A stretch of DNA of 64,000 bases, taken from the NCBI RefSeq assembly GCF_024171815.1, contig NZ_JAMTCJ010000001.1, positions 1,302,001 to 1,366,000 of the forward strand, in the 5' to 3' direction. The stretch comes from Williamsia maris. GTDB taxonomy: Bacteria; Actinomycetota; Actinomycetes; Mycobacteriales; Mycobacteriaceae. Numbering within the stretch: position 1 is the first letter of the stretch; each line of letters begins with the position of its first letter. This document shows positions 32,068 through 40,274 of this stretch, piece after piece. The notes under the pieces are model-generated. The model saw only the letters and a list, made by a program, of their open reading frames with translations, did not search any database and was not told the DNA's origin. The translations under genes and the position numbers were made by a program.

Positions 32068-33160
32068 TCTGGTCTCGGTCTCGGTGCAGTGTGAGTCGCC
32101 CCCAGGAGTTGTTCACGTAGCCCTTCGGGTTCCACAGCTCGGCGGCCGAGGCGGGCTGTGTCGCGGCCGCGTCGTCCCAGGCGCGGGCACACAACTCCAC
32201 GGCGGGAGCGTCGAGGGGGACGACTGCCGACCAGCGGCGCCATGCCCAGGGTCCCTGCGGCTGTGCCAAGTCCGCTTCCATCCACGTCGCCCCCTGGTCG
32301 GTCGACACCTGTACCCGCGAGATGCCCCGTTCGTCTCCGGCGAAGGCGTACCCGCCTACCAGGACCTCGGCGGCGTCGATCGGTGTGGCCGGGTCTGGGT
32401 AGAGGAAGTCGCAGTTGAGGGCAACTGACGACAGGGAGATGCCGTCGCCGGGTCCGGCTGTGTCGGGGTCGGCGTCGACGGGCAGCACCCGGTAGGCGAC
32501 TCGTTGAAACCAATTGTCCGATGGGCTTTCTCGTACTGTGATGCTGTCGACCCACTTGACCGAGCGGGCGCCGATGTAGCCGGGTACGACCACGCGCATC
32601 GGACCGCCATGCAGCCGTGGGAGGGGTTGCCCGTTCATTGCCCAGGCGAGCATGGTCCCCGGCGACATCGCCTTGCTCAGCTCGATCGAGCTGCCGTACC
32701 GCTGCGGTGGTGTTGCCAGATCGGAGACATCGGGACCGATGAATTCAACGTGGTCTGTGCTGTTGTCGGCGACATCGCAGGCGCGGAGTAGATCGGCGAG
32801 CGCCACGCCGCTCCACCGCGCGGTTGATGTCGCGCACTGCGTCCACGGATCTTCGCCGGGGATGTCGCGTACCGCGATGAGCCCGGCGCGTCGGTTGCCT
32901 GCGCACTGCAGCGTCGCGACGGTGGACACCTCATCGAATTCGTGACGGATCTCGTCCAAGGAAAATGTGCGGGTCGCTCCGCGGCCGTTCGACACGGTCA
33001 GTCGCCACTGCGCTGGATCGATGTCCGGGATGGGGCCGTGATTGCGGCTGTAAAACGTGTCGTGGGCCGTCAGCGACTCCGCGGCCAGCGCGGCCGGTGA
33101 CGGTTCGGCGTTGTAGGGATCGACCTCGTGTACACGGGTGTCGGCTCGTTTGTTCCACAT
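32057..33160 (-). CDS. Sulfite oxidase family molybdopterin enzyme
   Basis: A 367-residue protein with the plant-type sulfite oxidase layout: a molybdopterin domain (FYSRNHGPIPDIDPAQWRLT; ATLQCAGNRR with the Mo-binding Cys; RLHGGPMRVVVPGYIGARSV; KWVDSITV) and a C-terminal Mo-co dimerisation domain (GGYAFAGDERGISRVQVSTD; ELWNPKGYVNNSWGRL). No signal peptide and no haem domain are visible, so it is probably cytosolic. Sulfite is the classic substrate, but related enzymes act on others. GAGGAG lies close to the ATG. It is followed by the PSD-like gene and preceded by the ClC channel gene on the same strand. Confidence 0.9.
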   Translation of the reverse strand: MWNKRADTRVHEVDPYNAEPSPAALAAESLTAHDTFYSRNHGPIPDIDPAQWRLTVSNGRGATRTFSLDEIRHEFDEVSTVATLQCAGNRRAGLIAVRDIPGEDPWTQCATSTARWSGVALADLLRACDVADNSTDHVEFIGPDVSDLATPPQRYGSSIELSKAMSPGTMLAWAMNGQPLPRLHGGPMRVVVPGYIGARSVKWVDSITVRESPSDNWFQRVAYRVLPVDADPDTAGPGDGISLSSVALNCDFLYPDPATPIDAAEVLVGGYAFAGDERGISRVQVSTDQGATWMEADLAQPQGPWAWRRWSAVVPLDAPAVELCARAWDDAAATQPASAAELWNPKGYVNNSWGRLTLHRDRDQTTT

Positions 33161-33254
33161 GGTTCTCCTCGGCGATCACGAGGAACCCGCGTCGTCTGCA
33201 CGAGTTCGGGATGTGGTCCAGGGTTGCACATCGCACGCGGCGCTGTGGTCTGTC

Positions 33255-34610
33255 TCAGGCCGAGGACAGCCGAGCGGTGTAGATCGAGTAGCCGTCGATC
33301 CACCGGGTGATGGCGGTGGCGATGACGGTGGCGACCATCATCGGCACCATCAACCCGAAACCGCTGTGGGTGAGTTCGAGCACCAACACGAGTGCCGCGA
33401 GCGGGGCCTGCATCCCGGCGCCGATCATGGCGGCCGCACCGATGAGCGCATAGGCCCCGATGGGACTCCCCGGCCATACCTGGCTCCATGCGATGCCGAG
33501 CGCGGCGCCGAGGACCGCGCCGGTGCTCATCACCGGGGTGAAGAGACCGCCGGACGCCCCTGCACCCAGGCAGAGTGCGGTGACGAGAGGTTTGAGCACC
33601 GCCAGCGCCGCCAACAACCCGATGCTGCCCACGCCCACAAACGCGTCGTGGGCCATCCCTTTGCCGTTGCCGTACAGCTGTGGAAAGGCCACAGCGACAC
33701 CGGCGAGCACAGCGAACGCGATCATCGGCGCGATGAGAACCCAGCGGCCCCGCGCCTGATGGTGCGAGACCCATCCGATGACGCGTATGTATCCAGCAGC
33801 GACGATCCCGACGATCGGCCCGAGGACTGCGGCCCACACCAGCAGTCGGAGGTCGAACCGGTACTCGGGGATGTCGAGGTACGTGGCGTGTTCGGGGAGG
33901 TACACCCAGGCCACGGCCGTTGCGGTCGCGGCGCACGCCAGGGCCGGCAACACCAGTGGCAGCGCCACCGCGCCCATCAGCACCTCGGCGGCGAACAGGG
34001 CACCGCCGAGCGGCACGTTGTACACCGCCGCCAGCCCGGCACCGCCGCCACACGCGACGAGCAGCCGCTGCTGCGCCGCCGACATCCCGGCCCACTCCGC
34101 CGCGACGCTGCCCGACACCGCGCCCATCAACTTCGGCGCGGCCTCGCGCCCGAGCGACGCACCGAGACCGATCACGATCTCCGACAACACAGACGTACCG
34201 AGACTCCGTCGGAACGACAGGCGGCCCTCGCCGGTCCACAGGACCTCGTCGGCCTCGGATTTCCGGCCGGGGGTGAAGCGCCGCAACAGGAACCACCCGA
34301 CGCCGGCGATCACGCCACCGATCAGCAACGGGGTCACGCGGCGCCACCCGTCGGCGGCGGCGACCGCGGCCGAGAACCCCTGACCGTCGCTGCTCACTCC
34401 GAACGCGGCATGCTCGACGGTGAACAGGATGAGCATGAGCAGTACACCGAAGAAGCCGGTGACGATTCCGGTCACGATGACCAGAGCCCAGAACCTCGCG
34501 GTGAGGTGTGCCTCGCCGTCACCTGTCGCGTTGGGTTGCAACATCGCGCCGCGGCCCGACGGAAGGCGCTTCTTCAGCAGCGGGGTGGGGATGCGCTCGC
34601 GGTCGGTCAA
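33255..34610 (-). CDS. ClC family chloride channel/antiporter
   Basis: A 451-residue protein with ClC topology. IGLGASLGREAAPKLMGAVS contains the gating Glu in the GREx(G/A)P-like motif, GAGASGGLFTPVMSTGAVLG is the conserved GxxGGxFxP segment, and IGAAAMIGAGMQAPLAALVL is the late signature. The usual GSGIP selectivity motif with its central Ser is absent; the equivalent stretch reads EADEVLWTGEGRL. This marks a divergent subgroup whose anion preference cannot be read off. The start is TTG at 34610, without a clear binding site; ATG at 34544 is possible. It lies in an island rich in anion-handling genes. Confidence 0.88.
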   Translation of the reverse strand: MTDRERIPTPLLKKRLPSGRGAMLQPNATGDGEAHLTARFWALVIVTGIVTGFFGVLLMLILFTVEHAAFGVSSDGQGFSAAVAAADGWRRVTPLLIGGVIAGVGWFLLRRFTPGRKSEADEVLWTGEGRLSFRRSLGTSVLSEIVIGLGASLGREAAPKLMGAVSGSVAAEWAGMSAAQQRLLVACGGGAGLAAVYNVPLGGALFAAEVLMGAVALPLVLPALACAATATAVAWVYLPEHATYLDIPEYRFDLRLLVWAAVLGPIVGIVAAGYIRVIGWVSHHQARGRWVLIAPMIAFAVLAGVAVAFPQLYGNGKGMAHDAFVGVGSIGLLAALAVLKPLVTALCLGAGASGGLFTPVMSTGAVLGAALGIAWSQVWPGSPIGAYALIGAAAMIGAGMQAPLAALVLVLELTHSGFGLMVPMMVATVIATAITRWIDGYSIYTARLSSA

Positions 34611-34695
34611 CGACGGTGCCGATGGCTCATGGCTTCATCCTCGGATACGACCGACCGCGATGTCGACCATCGCAGAATCGACGAGGGAGTACGCC

Positions 34696-35301
34696 ATGGT
34701 CATCGCGGCCAAATCGGAGCGCATTCGCGCTGCTCATGTTGAACCGCTCAATGCGCTTGTCGACACATGGCGCGGCCAAGCGCCGGAACAGCTCGTCCCG
34801 TGGTTCGACCCCGACGACGGAGGCGTCGATGCGCGGGTGCTCATCCTCATGGAGTCGCCGGCACCGAGCACGGTGCGAGCAGGGGGTACCGGGTTCTGTT
34901 CGGAGGACAACCCGGATCGCAGCAACGAGTTGCTGTCGCGTCTGCGCGCGGCGGCGGGCGTGCCACGGTCGGCCTGCCTGAAGTGGAATGTCGTGCCGTG
35001 GGCGGTGCTCGACGCCGCCGGCCATCCGACGTCGCCGTCGGCCGGCGACCTTCGCGCGGCCGCGGTGTATCTCGACGAACTCCTCGTGGTGGCATCCCGT
35101 ATCGAGGTCGTGATCACCCTTGGCCGGCCGGCGATGCTCGGCTTCATGAACCAGACGTCGCGGAGTCGACAACCTCTACGCCGTGTTGTCGCCGCGCCGC
35201 ATCCGTCGCAGCGCAACGCCGGGGCGCGAGCGGAGTCGATCGCCCGCATCGAGAACGCCTTCGCGTCGGTGGCGGCGTTCCTGAGGGAATCAGCAAAATG
35301 A
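34696..35301 (+). CDS. Uracil-DNA glycosylase superfamily protein
   Basis: A 201-residue protein: VDARVLILMESPAPSTVRAG, then GTGFCSEDNPDRSNELLSRL, KWNVVPWA and APHPSQRNAGARAESIARIE. The pattern of an early acidic motif, a central NxxPW-type motif and a late HPS motif is that of the UDG fold (compare GxDPG, N, HPS). It belongs to an atypical actinobacterial subfamily and lacks the four cysteines of family 4 enzymes, so whether it removes uracil is unknown. GAGGGAG lies about 7 bases before the ATG at 34696; ATG 34660 is an alternative. It is the last intact gene before the tadE/helicase scar. Confidence 0.75.
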   Translation: MVIAAKSERIRAAHVEPLNALVDTWRGQAPEQLVPWFDPDDGGVDARVLILMESPAPSTVRAGGTGFCSEDNPDRSNELLSRLRAAAGVPRSACLKWNVVPWAVLDAAGHPTSPSAGDLRAAAVYLDELLVVASRIEVVITLGRPAMLGFMNQTSRSRQPLRRVVAAPHPSQRNAGARAESIARIENAFASVAAFLRESAK

Positions 35302-35330
35302 CGACCGATAGTTCGATCGAACACCTGTTC

Positions 35331-35615
35331 AGGTCGACGCCCGGCAACAGCGCGAGTTCGGCCTGAACCGTCGCCACCAACCGATCTCCCTCGACCCGGA
35401 TCGAGATGTTGGCACCGCTCGGCGCCTCCGAGCGTCCCGCGCTCACCGCGCGTGCCGAGTCACCCTGCGCAGCGACATAGTCAGCCTCACGCACCGCGTC
35501 GACACAGCGGACATGCGTTCCCACGGCGAGCACCGCGCCCCCCGATTTGGGTCGACACGATGGCCGCGATCGCGAACGCAGCCTCGACCGAGACCATTCT
35601 TCGATCGTCGCCGAA
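35331..35615 (-). pseudogene. Decayed second copy of tadE
   Basis: This segment aligns along its length with the intact tadE (38991-39275): GDDRRMVSVEAAFAIAAIVS, then HVRCVDAVREADYVAAQGDS, then VEGDRLVATVQAELALLPGV match WGDERGMVSVEAAFAIAA, HVRCVDAARETARVAAQGDS and SDADRVVVTVHAELALLPGV. A net loss of 5 bases near 35.54 kb shifts the frame, and the copy has no stop of its own, running into flanking DNA. It is directly followed on the plus strand by a decayed helicase 3' end, an order opposite to the intact genes. Confidence 0.85.
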
Positions 35616-35620
35616 TCGGC

Positions 35621-35803
35621 GAGTCGCGGATCGCCACACGTGACGCGGTGACCGACTGCCGATGCGAGACCTGCAGCCCGTCGTGTGTGCAGTCACCCAA
35701 GTGCGGCAAAGGAAACGAGCCGCTGGACAAATCCGGAGCGATCGCCGTGCTCGACCTCATCCTCCGGGAGCTTGCCCAAGGCCCACAGAATTCATCGAAT
35801 CGT
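35621..35803 (+). pseudogene. Decayed second copy of the helicase 3' end
   Basis: Encodes ATRDAVTDCRCETCSPSCVQ and SPKCGKGNEPLDKSGAIAVL plus DLILREL, nearly the same as the last 50 residues of the helicase at 18.27-18.42 kb. The stop codon TAG of the intact gene aligns with CAG here, and similarity continues about 25 bases beyond it (TTCATCGAATCGTC against TTCACCGAATCGTC), so non-coding flank was copied too. No start or helicase motifs are present. It is a duplication scar at the right edge of the accessory island. Confidence 0.88.
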
Positions 35804-35973
35804 CAGGTCAGCGCCCTGTGCAGTACACTCGGGGCCATACGCATTGGCTGAAACCCCGGGTTCTGCGTCACCTGGGAAGGATCGCCATCACATCGTCACC
35901 GCCGTCTCGTGAGCTCTACCTCGTTCCGCCGAATGCCTCGGCCGCACAGCGCAAGCACGCCACCGAACGTCCG

Positions 35974-37506
35974 GTGACCCCACGACTGCGGGACCGCACC
36001 GACATCGTCGAGTTCCACGGCAGGCACGCGTTGCGCAACACCACCACGACGCCTCGTCAGGCGATGGTCGCCGACCTGCTGTTCATCCGGGACGCGCTCG
36101 ACTCCGCAGGCATCGGATACCTGCTGGTCCGCGGCAACGACCTGCGGCCCGTCCTCGCCGTCGACTGGCACGTGCGTACCGAACTGCGGGCCGCGCTCGT
36201 CTCCGCATGCGAGCGGGAACCGTTCTACGTCAAGGCGATGGACGTCAAGAGCAGCCGCCCGACACTGGTCGCCGACGGCAAGCTCTCCGAGGACGACGAC
36301 GCCCGCGTCCTACGGCTCTATCGTCCGCGCTTCGAACCGACCAGCGGGCTGCACTACGGCGCGTCGACCGCGGTGCAGATCGAACTGTGGTCGATGTCGG
36401 ACGAGGTGATGGTGTTGCCGGTCGAGAACTCGCTGACCCGCAACACCATTCGTGCCGACGAGGTCGTGCGCGGCACGGTCGAGCGGTTCGGTGTGACCTG
36501 GCCGACGATCGAGAACATGTTCGACGATCACGCCTCCGACATCTCCTTCGACATCGACATCGTCTTCTCCTGGGTCGACGGGTCGTCGGCGGAGTTCCAG
36601 GCCCAGCGCGCCAAGCGCATGAAGAACTACGTGGTCGGGTCGGGCGACGACTCGGCCGCACGGTTCCGCCAGATCGACGAACTCAAGTACGCGCTGCGTT
36701 CGGTGCACATGTACGCCCCGTGGATCCGTCGCATCTTCGTCGCGACCGACTCCCCACGCCCGGCGTGGCTGGCCGACGACCCCCGGGTCACGTTCGTCCC
36801 CAGCGAGGAGTTCTTCGCCGACACCTCGGTGTTGCCCACCCACAACTCGCAGGCCGTCGAATCGCAGTTGCACCGGATCCCGGGCCTTTCCGAACACTTC
36901 CTCTACTCCAACGACGACATGTTCTTCGCCCGACCGGTCCAGCCCGAGATGTTCTTCTCCCCGGGCGGCATCAGCATGTTCATCGAGGGTCCCGTACGCA
37001 TCGGGCTCGGCGTGAACGACAACGAGCGCAGCGGTTTCGAGAACGCCGCACGGGTCAACCGACGAGTCCTCAAGCAGCGCTTCGGATCTGTGACCACCCG
37101 ACACCTCGAGCACGTCGCGACGCCGTTGCGCAAGAGCGTGATGTCGGAGATGGAGGTCGAGTTCCCCGAAGAGTTCACCGCCACCGCGGCCAGCGCGTTC
37201 CGGGCCAGCGAGAACATCTCGGTCACCAACTCGCTGTACCACTACTACGCCCTGCGCACGGGCCAGGCCGTGGTCCAACGCGGAGCCAAGGTCCGCTACA
37301 TCGACACCACGTCGACGGCCGGTCTGCGGTCGATGGACAAGCTGCTGCCCAAACGGGCCGTGGACTTCTTCTGCCTCAACGACGGCAGCTTCCCCGAGGT
37401 CGACCTCGAGGTCCGGACCGACCGGGTCACCCGGTTCCTCGACCGGTACTTCCCGATCGCCGCGGAGTGGGAGACACCGGCCTCGGCGTCCCCCATCACG
37501 CGCTAG
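35974..37506 (+). CDS. Stealth family sugar-phosphate transferase (CpsY-like)
   Basis: About 510 residues with all Stealth conserved regions: DIDIVFSWVDGSSAEFQAQR (CR1), RFRQIDELKYALRSVHMYAP and WIRRIFVATDS (CR2), LSEHFLYSNDDMFFARPV, then NSLYHYYALRTGQAV (CR3) and FFCLNDGSFPE (CR4). The family transfers sugar 1-phosphates to make phosphodiester-linked capsular glycans; it resembles M. tuberculosis CpsY. GTG at 35974 is a conservative start. CpsY-like proteins extend further upstream, and here GGGAAGG (35874-35880) lies 6 bases before an in-frame ATC at 35887, a possible non-canonical start. The helicase scar ends shortly upstream. It converges with the phosphodiesterase gene by a 4-base overlap. 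Confidence 0.9.
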   Translation: MTPRLRDRTDIVEFHGRHALRNTTTTPRQAMVADLLFIRDALDSAGIGYLLVRGNDLRPVLAVDWHVRTELRAALVSACEREPFYVKAMDVKSSRPTLVADGKLSEDDDARVLRLYRPRFEPTSGLHYGASTAVQIELWSMSDEVMVLPVENSLTRNTIRADEVVRGTVERFGVTWPTIENMFDDHASDISFDIDIVFSWVDGSSAEFQAQRAKRMKNYVVGSGDDSAARFRQIDELKYALRSVHMYAPWIRRIFVATDSPRPAWLADDPRVTFVPSEEFFADTSVLPTHNSQAVESQLHRIPGLSEHFLYSNDDMFFARPVQPEMFFSPGGISMFIEGPVRIGLGVNDNERSGFENAARVNRRVLKQRFGSVTTRHLEHVATPLRKSVMSEMEVEFPEEFTATAASAFRASENISVTNSLYHYYALRTGQAVVQRGAKVRYIDTTSTAGLRSMDKLLPKRAVDFFCLNDGSFPEVDLEVRTDRVTRFLDRYFPIAAEWETPASASPITR

Positions 37507-38408
37507 ACCGAACGGCTCCCGGCCCGCGAACTCTCCCGGATCGTGACCCCGTGCGTGGCGAGCCGACGCGCGGCCTCGTCGGCGTCGACACCCTCACCCA
37601 CGGTGGAGTGACCGCGCATGGGGACGACCGAGCAGACGACGGTCTCGTCGTAGACGTAGACGAGGTTGTGCGCCTGGGCCCCGTCGCGTCCCCGCACCGC
37701 CCCGGCGGGCACCGCCAGGTCCTGGGTGTAGCTGGTCGCCGAGACCACCGACACCGGGATGCCCGCGAACGTCGCCGTCGACGAGTAGTGCAGGTGTCCC
37801 GAGAGGATCTGCCGGATGTCGCTGCCGCGCACCACATCCGCGAGCTTGTGCTGATCGAGTAGTTCCACCAGCGTCGACAGGTCGAGGACCGCCGGGATCG
37901 GCGGGTGATGCATCACCAGGATGCTGCCGTACTCCGCGGGTGTCGCGAGCACGTCGGCCAACCACGCCAGCTGGGCGTCGGTCACCTCACCGTGGTGATA
38001 GCCGGGAACGGTGGTGTCGAGACTGATGATCCGCAGTCCGTCGATGTCGTGGACCTCGTCGACCGACTCGCTGGACGGCTCCTGGTCGAGCAGGTGGGCG
38101 CGGAACTGTGCCCGGTCGTCGTGGTTGCCCATGGCCCAGATCACCGTCGCACCGAGTTCGGCCGCCAGTGGTTCGACCAGTGCCCGGAGGTCGTCGTAGG
38201 CGGAGGCCTCGCCCCGGTCGGTCAGGTCGCCGCTGAAGACCAGGGCGTCGGGACGCGCCTTGGACGCCTGGACGTCGCCGAGGATCTGCCGCAAGCGCAG
38301 CCCGCTGTCCACGTCGCCGTAGAGGATGCCCTCGCCGACGAGATGGGTGTCGCTGAGGTGGAGGATGCAGAAATCGGGCCGCGCATATTCGGCCATTCGG
38401 GCCTTCAT
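37503..38408 (-). CDS. cpdA: Metallophosphoesterase, Rv0805/CpdA-like cyclic nucleotide phosphodiesterase
   Basis: A 301-residue class III phosphodiesterase. The five metal-binding blocks are all present: HLSDTHL, FSGDLTDRGEASAYDDLRAL, WAMGNHDDRAQFRAHLLDQE, LVMHHPPIP and ILSGHLHYSSTATFAGIPV. Sequence and length match mycobacterial Rv0805, which hydrolyses 2',3'- and 3',5'-cyclic nucleotides. It may act on cAMP made by the cyclase at 9.9-11.6 kb (inference). Start at 38408; ATG 38396 is an alternative with AAGG upstream. It converges on the Stealth gene. Confidence 0.9.
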   Translation of the reverse strand: MKARMAEYARPDFCILHLSDTHLVGEGILYGDVDSGLRLRQILGDVQASKARPDALVFSGDLTDRGEASAYDDLRALVEPLAAELGATVIWAMGNHDDRAQFRAHLLDQEPSSESVDEVHDIDGLRIISLDTTVPGYHHGEVTDAQLAWLADVLATPAEYGSILVMHHPPIPAVLDLSTLVELLDQHKLADVVRGSDIRQILSGHLHYSSTATFAGIPVSVVSATSYTQDLAVPAGAVRGRDGAQAHNLVYVYDETVVCSVVPMRGHSTVGEGVDADEAARRLATHGVTIRESSRAGSRSV

Positions 38409-38558
38409 CTGGTCTCGCTTCCGCCGACCGCTCGTCGCGGGCCGTGCGTGGGGCTGCGCGAAACCCGGGGCCGGGCATCCGTCGTGTTCACCCTAGACAA
38501 CCTCGGACGCGGATCGGGTCGGCGCGGGGTCGGGTGGTGTCGCGCGGCAGCGGGCGTC

Positions 38559-38942
38559 TCACTCGGCCGGCCCGGCCCGCGCGATGGCGCGCGCCTGCCG
38601 GACGCCGAACGGCCCGAGGTCGACATCCGTCGTCGCCAGGACGACGACGTCCTCACCGTCGGTGCGGCATCGGGCGATCGTCACCGATGAGGTGGCGGCG
38701 ATCGTCCGCGCGGCTCCGCACGGATCGTCCAGCGCCAGCATCGCCCGTTGGGCGGCGGCGAGGGCGGCGAGATCGGCCACCGACTGAGCCCGGTGTCGCG
38801 CCACGACCGCCGAACCGACGAACACCACCGCGACCACCAGGCTGACGAGTCCGACGATCACCCACGCACCGAACACCGTGGCCACACCGCGTTCGTCGGA
38901 CGCGACCCGCGTGCACCATTGTCGCGGTGGTCGGGGCGTCAT
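38559..38942 (-). CDS. Rv3654c-family TadE/TadG-like pilus protein
   Basis: A 127-residue protein: DERGVATVFGAWVIVGLVSL with VVAVVFVGSAVVARHRAQSV is the N-terminal membrane segment of TadG/TadE-like pseudopilins, followed by ADLAALAAAQRAM and a short extracytoplasmic part with two Cys (DPCGAART, IARCRTDG) that may form a disulfide. It overlaps the tadE stop by 4 bases and is the last gene of the pilus operon half on this strand. Confidence 0.85.
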   Translation of the reverse strand: MTPRPPRQWCTRVASDERGVATVFGAWVIVGLVSLVVAVVFVGSAVVARHRAQSVADLAALAAAQRAMLALDDPCGAARTIAATSSVTIARCRTDGEDVVVLATTDVDLGPFGVRQARAIARAGPAE

Positions 38943-39292
38943 GAGCCGGCCGGCGCCACCGGCTCCATCGCCGCCACGGCGGTTGCACCGAGGTCGACAC
39001 CCGGCAGCAGCGCGAGTTCCGCGTGAACGGTCACGACCACCCGATCGGCGTCGGACCGGATGCCGATGTCTGCGCCGCCGGGGGCCACCGAACGTCCCAC
39101 GGTCATCGCCCGGGCCGAATCGCCCTGCGCGGCCACACGCGCCGTCTCGCGCGCCGCATCGACACAGCGGACATGGACACTCACGCCCAGCACCGCGCCG
39201 ATCCCCAGAATCAACACCGAGACGATCGCCGCGATGGCGAACGCCGCCTCCACCGACACCATGCCGCGCTCATCGCCCCACGAACGGACCAC
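38939..39292 (-). CDS. tadE: TadE family type IVb pilus minor pilin
   Basis: About 117 residues: DERGMVSVEAAFAIAAIVSV with LILGIGAVLGVSV is the TadE pilin-like N-terminus with the conserved Glu, then HVRCVDAARETARVAAQGDS and a beta-rich end (VHAELALLPGVDL). GTG at 39292 is taken as the start since homology in the decayed copy reaches WGDERG; ATG 39262 and a longer form from 39397 are possible. It belongs to the Flp/Tad pilus system together with the genes at 41.2-45.1 kb, from which two glycosyltransferase genes separate it. A decayed copy lies at 35.33-35.62 kb. Confidence 0.87.
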   Translation of the reverse strand: MVRSWGDERGMVSVEAAFAIAAIVSVLILGIGAVLGVSVHVRCVDAARETARVAAQGDSARAMTVGRSVAPGGADIGIRSDADRVVVTVHAELALLPGVDLGATAVAAMEPVAPAGS

Positions 39293-39425
39293 CGTCCAGC
39301 CCCGCCAACCGCCCTGCGCGTCCCCGATCACCCGGTTTCGACGCGCGCCCGGCGCCCGCGGTTCCACTCGACCGAACGATCGACACGGGTCGCCCATGGC
39401 CGTCAGACCGTGTTTACTCGTACGC

Positions 39426-40229
39426 ATGGGTAACGCCGAGGGACCCGCAGTGGCCGTGATCGTACCGATGTACAACGAGAAACACCTGGTCCTGGACACG
39501 CTGCGCGCTCTGGAGGCCCAGCGTTTCGATCAGCCGGTCCACCGCGACGTGCTCGGCGGATTCCGTGTCATCCTCGTCGACAACAACAGCACCGACGACA
39601 CCGCGACGATCGTGAGCGACTTCATATTGGCCGGCACAACGGTCCCGTTCGAGATGATCACGGAACGCGAGAAGGGGACCGGGTCCGCCGCCGACGCCGG
39701 CGCGCGTCGTGCCATCGAGCTCGGTGCGACCTACATCGCCCGTACCGACGCCGACACCCTCCCCGCCCCCGACTGGCTCGCGTCGATCACCGCTCCACTG
39801 CTCAGCGGCAAGCGTCTCGTGGGCGGTCGGGTCCGGGCGCGCAGCGGTGACGGGATGCAGTCGACGGTGTTCAACGCCGTCGGGCGGCTCTGGCGCGTCG
39901 GGCATCTCGTCGAGTGGGTCCGCACCCGCAACCACGACCCGGACAAGCGCCGCAGTTTCGCCGTCGTCGGCAACAACCTCGCCATCGACGCCGAGATGTA
40001 CGAGAAGTCCGGCGGCTTCCCCCGCACGTCGATCGAGGAGGCCGACGAGGACCAGGTGCTCCAGCAGCGCGTCCGCGCCATCACGGGCGGTGACGGAATC
40101 GCGTTGGCGCCCAACGCGATCGTCTACACATCACTGCGACGTCTCGACGAGTACGGCACCCAGGGCTTCGTGTCCTGGTACGCATCGTCCGATCGCACTG
40201 CCACAGAACAGAACACCGACATTCGCTGA
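39426..40229 (+). CDS. Glycosyltransferase family 2 (first of tandem pair)
   Basis: A 267-residue GT-A enzyme. VAVIVPMYNEKHLVLDTLRA and VILVDNNSTDDTATIV form the nucleotide-sugar site, and YIARTDADTLPAPDWL holds the DxD metal motif. RSFAVVGNNLAIDAEMYEKS and DQVLQQRVRAITG complete the catalytic part. No membrane span is seen. It is about half identical by eye to the next gene, which ends in a similar SLRRLxxxGxxxFVxWY tail, so the two are tandem paralogues. Both run against the pilus genes that surround them. A role in modifying a cell-surface glycan or the pilus is possible but unproven. Confidence 0.88.
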   Translation: MGNAEGPAVAVIVPMYNEKHLVLDTLRALEAQRFDQPVHRDVLGGFRVILVDNNSTDDTATIVSDFILAGTTVPFEMITEREKGTGSAADAGARRAIELGATYIARTDADTLPAPDWLASITAPLLSGKRLVGGRVRARSGDGMQSTVFNAVGRLWRVGHLVEWVRTRNHDPDKRRSFAVVGNNLAIDAEMYEKSGGFPRTSIEEADEDQVLQQRVRAITGGDGIALAPNAIVYTSLRRLDEYGTQGFVSWYASSDRTATEQNTDIR

Positions 40230-40274
40230 CGCACAACGGACGATCCACCGAGGAACGCGAGGAGTGACACCACG

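Noticed and set aside
31857-32120. 87-residue plus-strand frame with several Cys (CPNTRGRHCEAE, CVECRVRRV)
   Set aside because: No family, no clear ribosome binding site, overlaps the 3' end of the sulfite-oxidase gene; probably chance.
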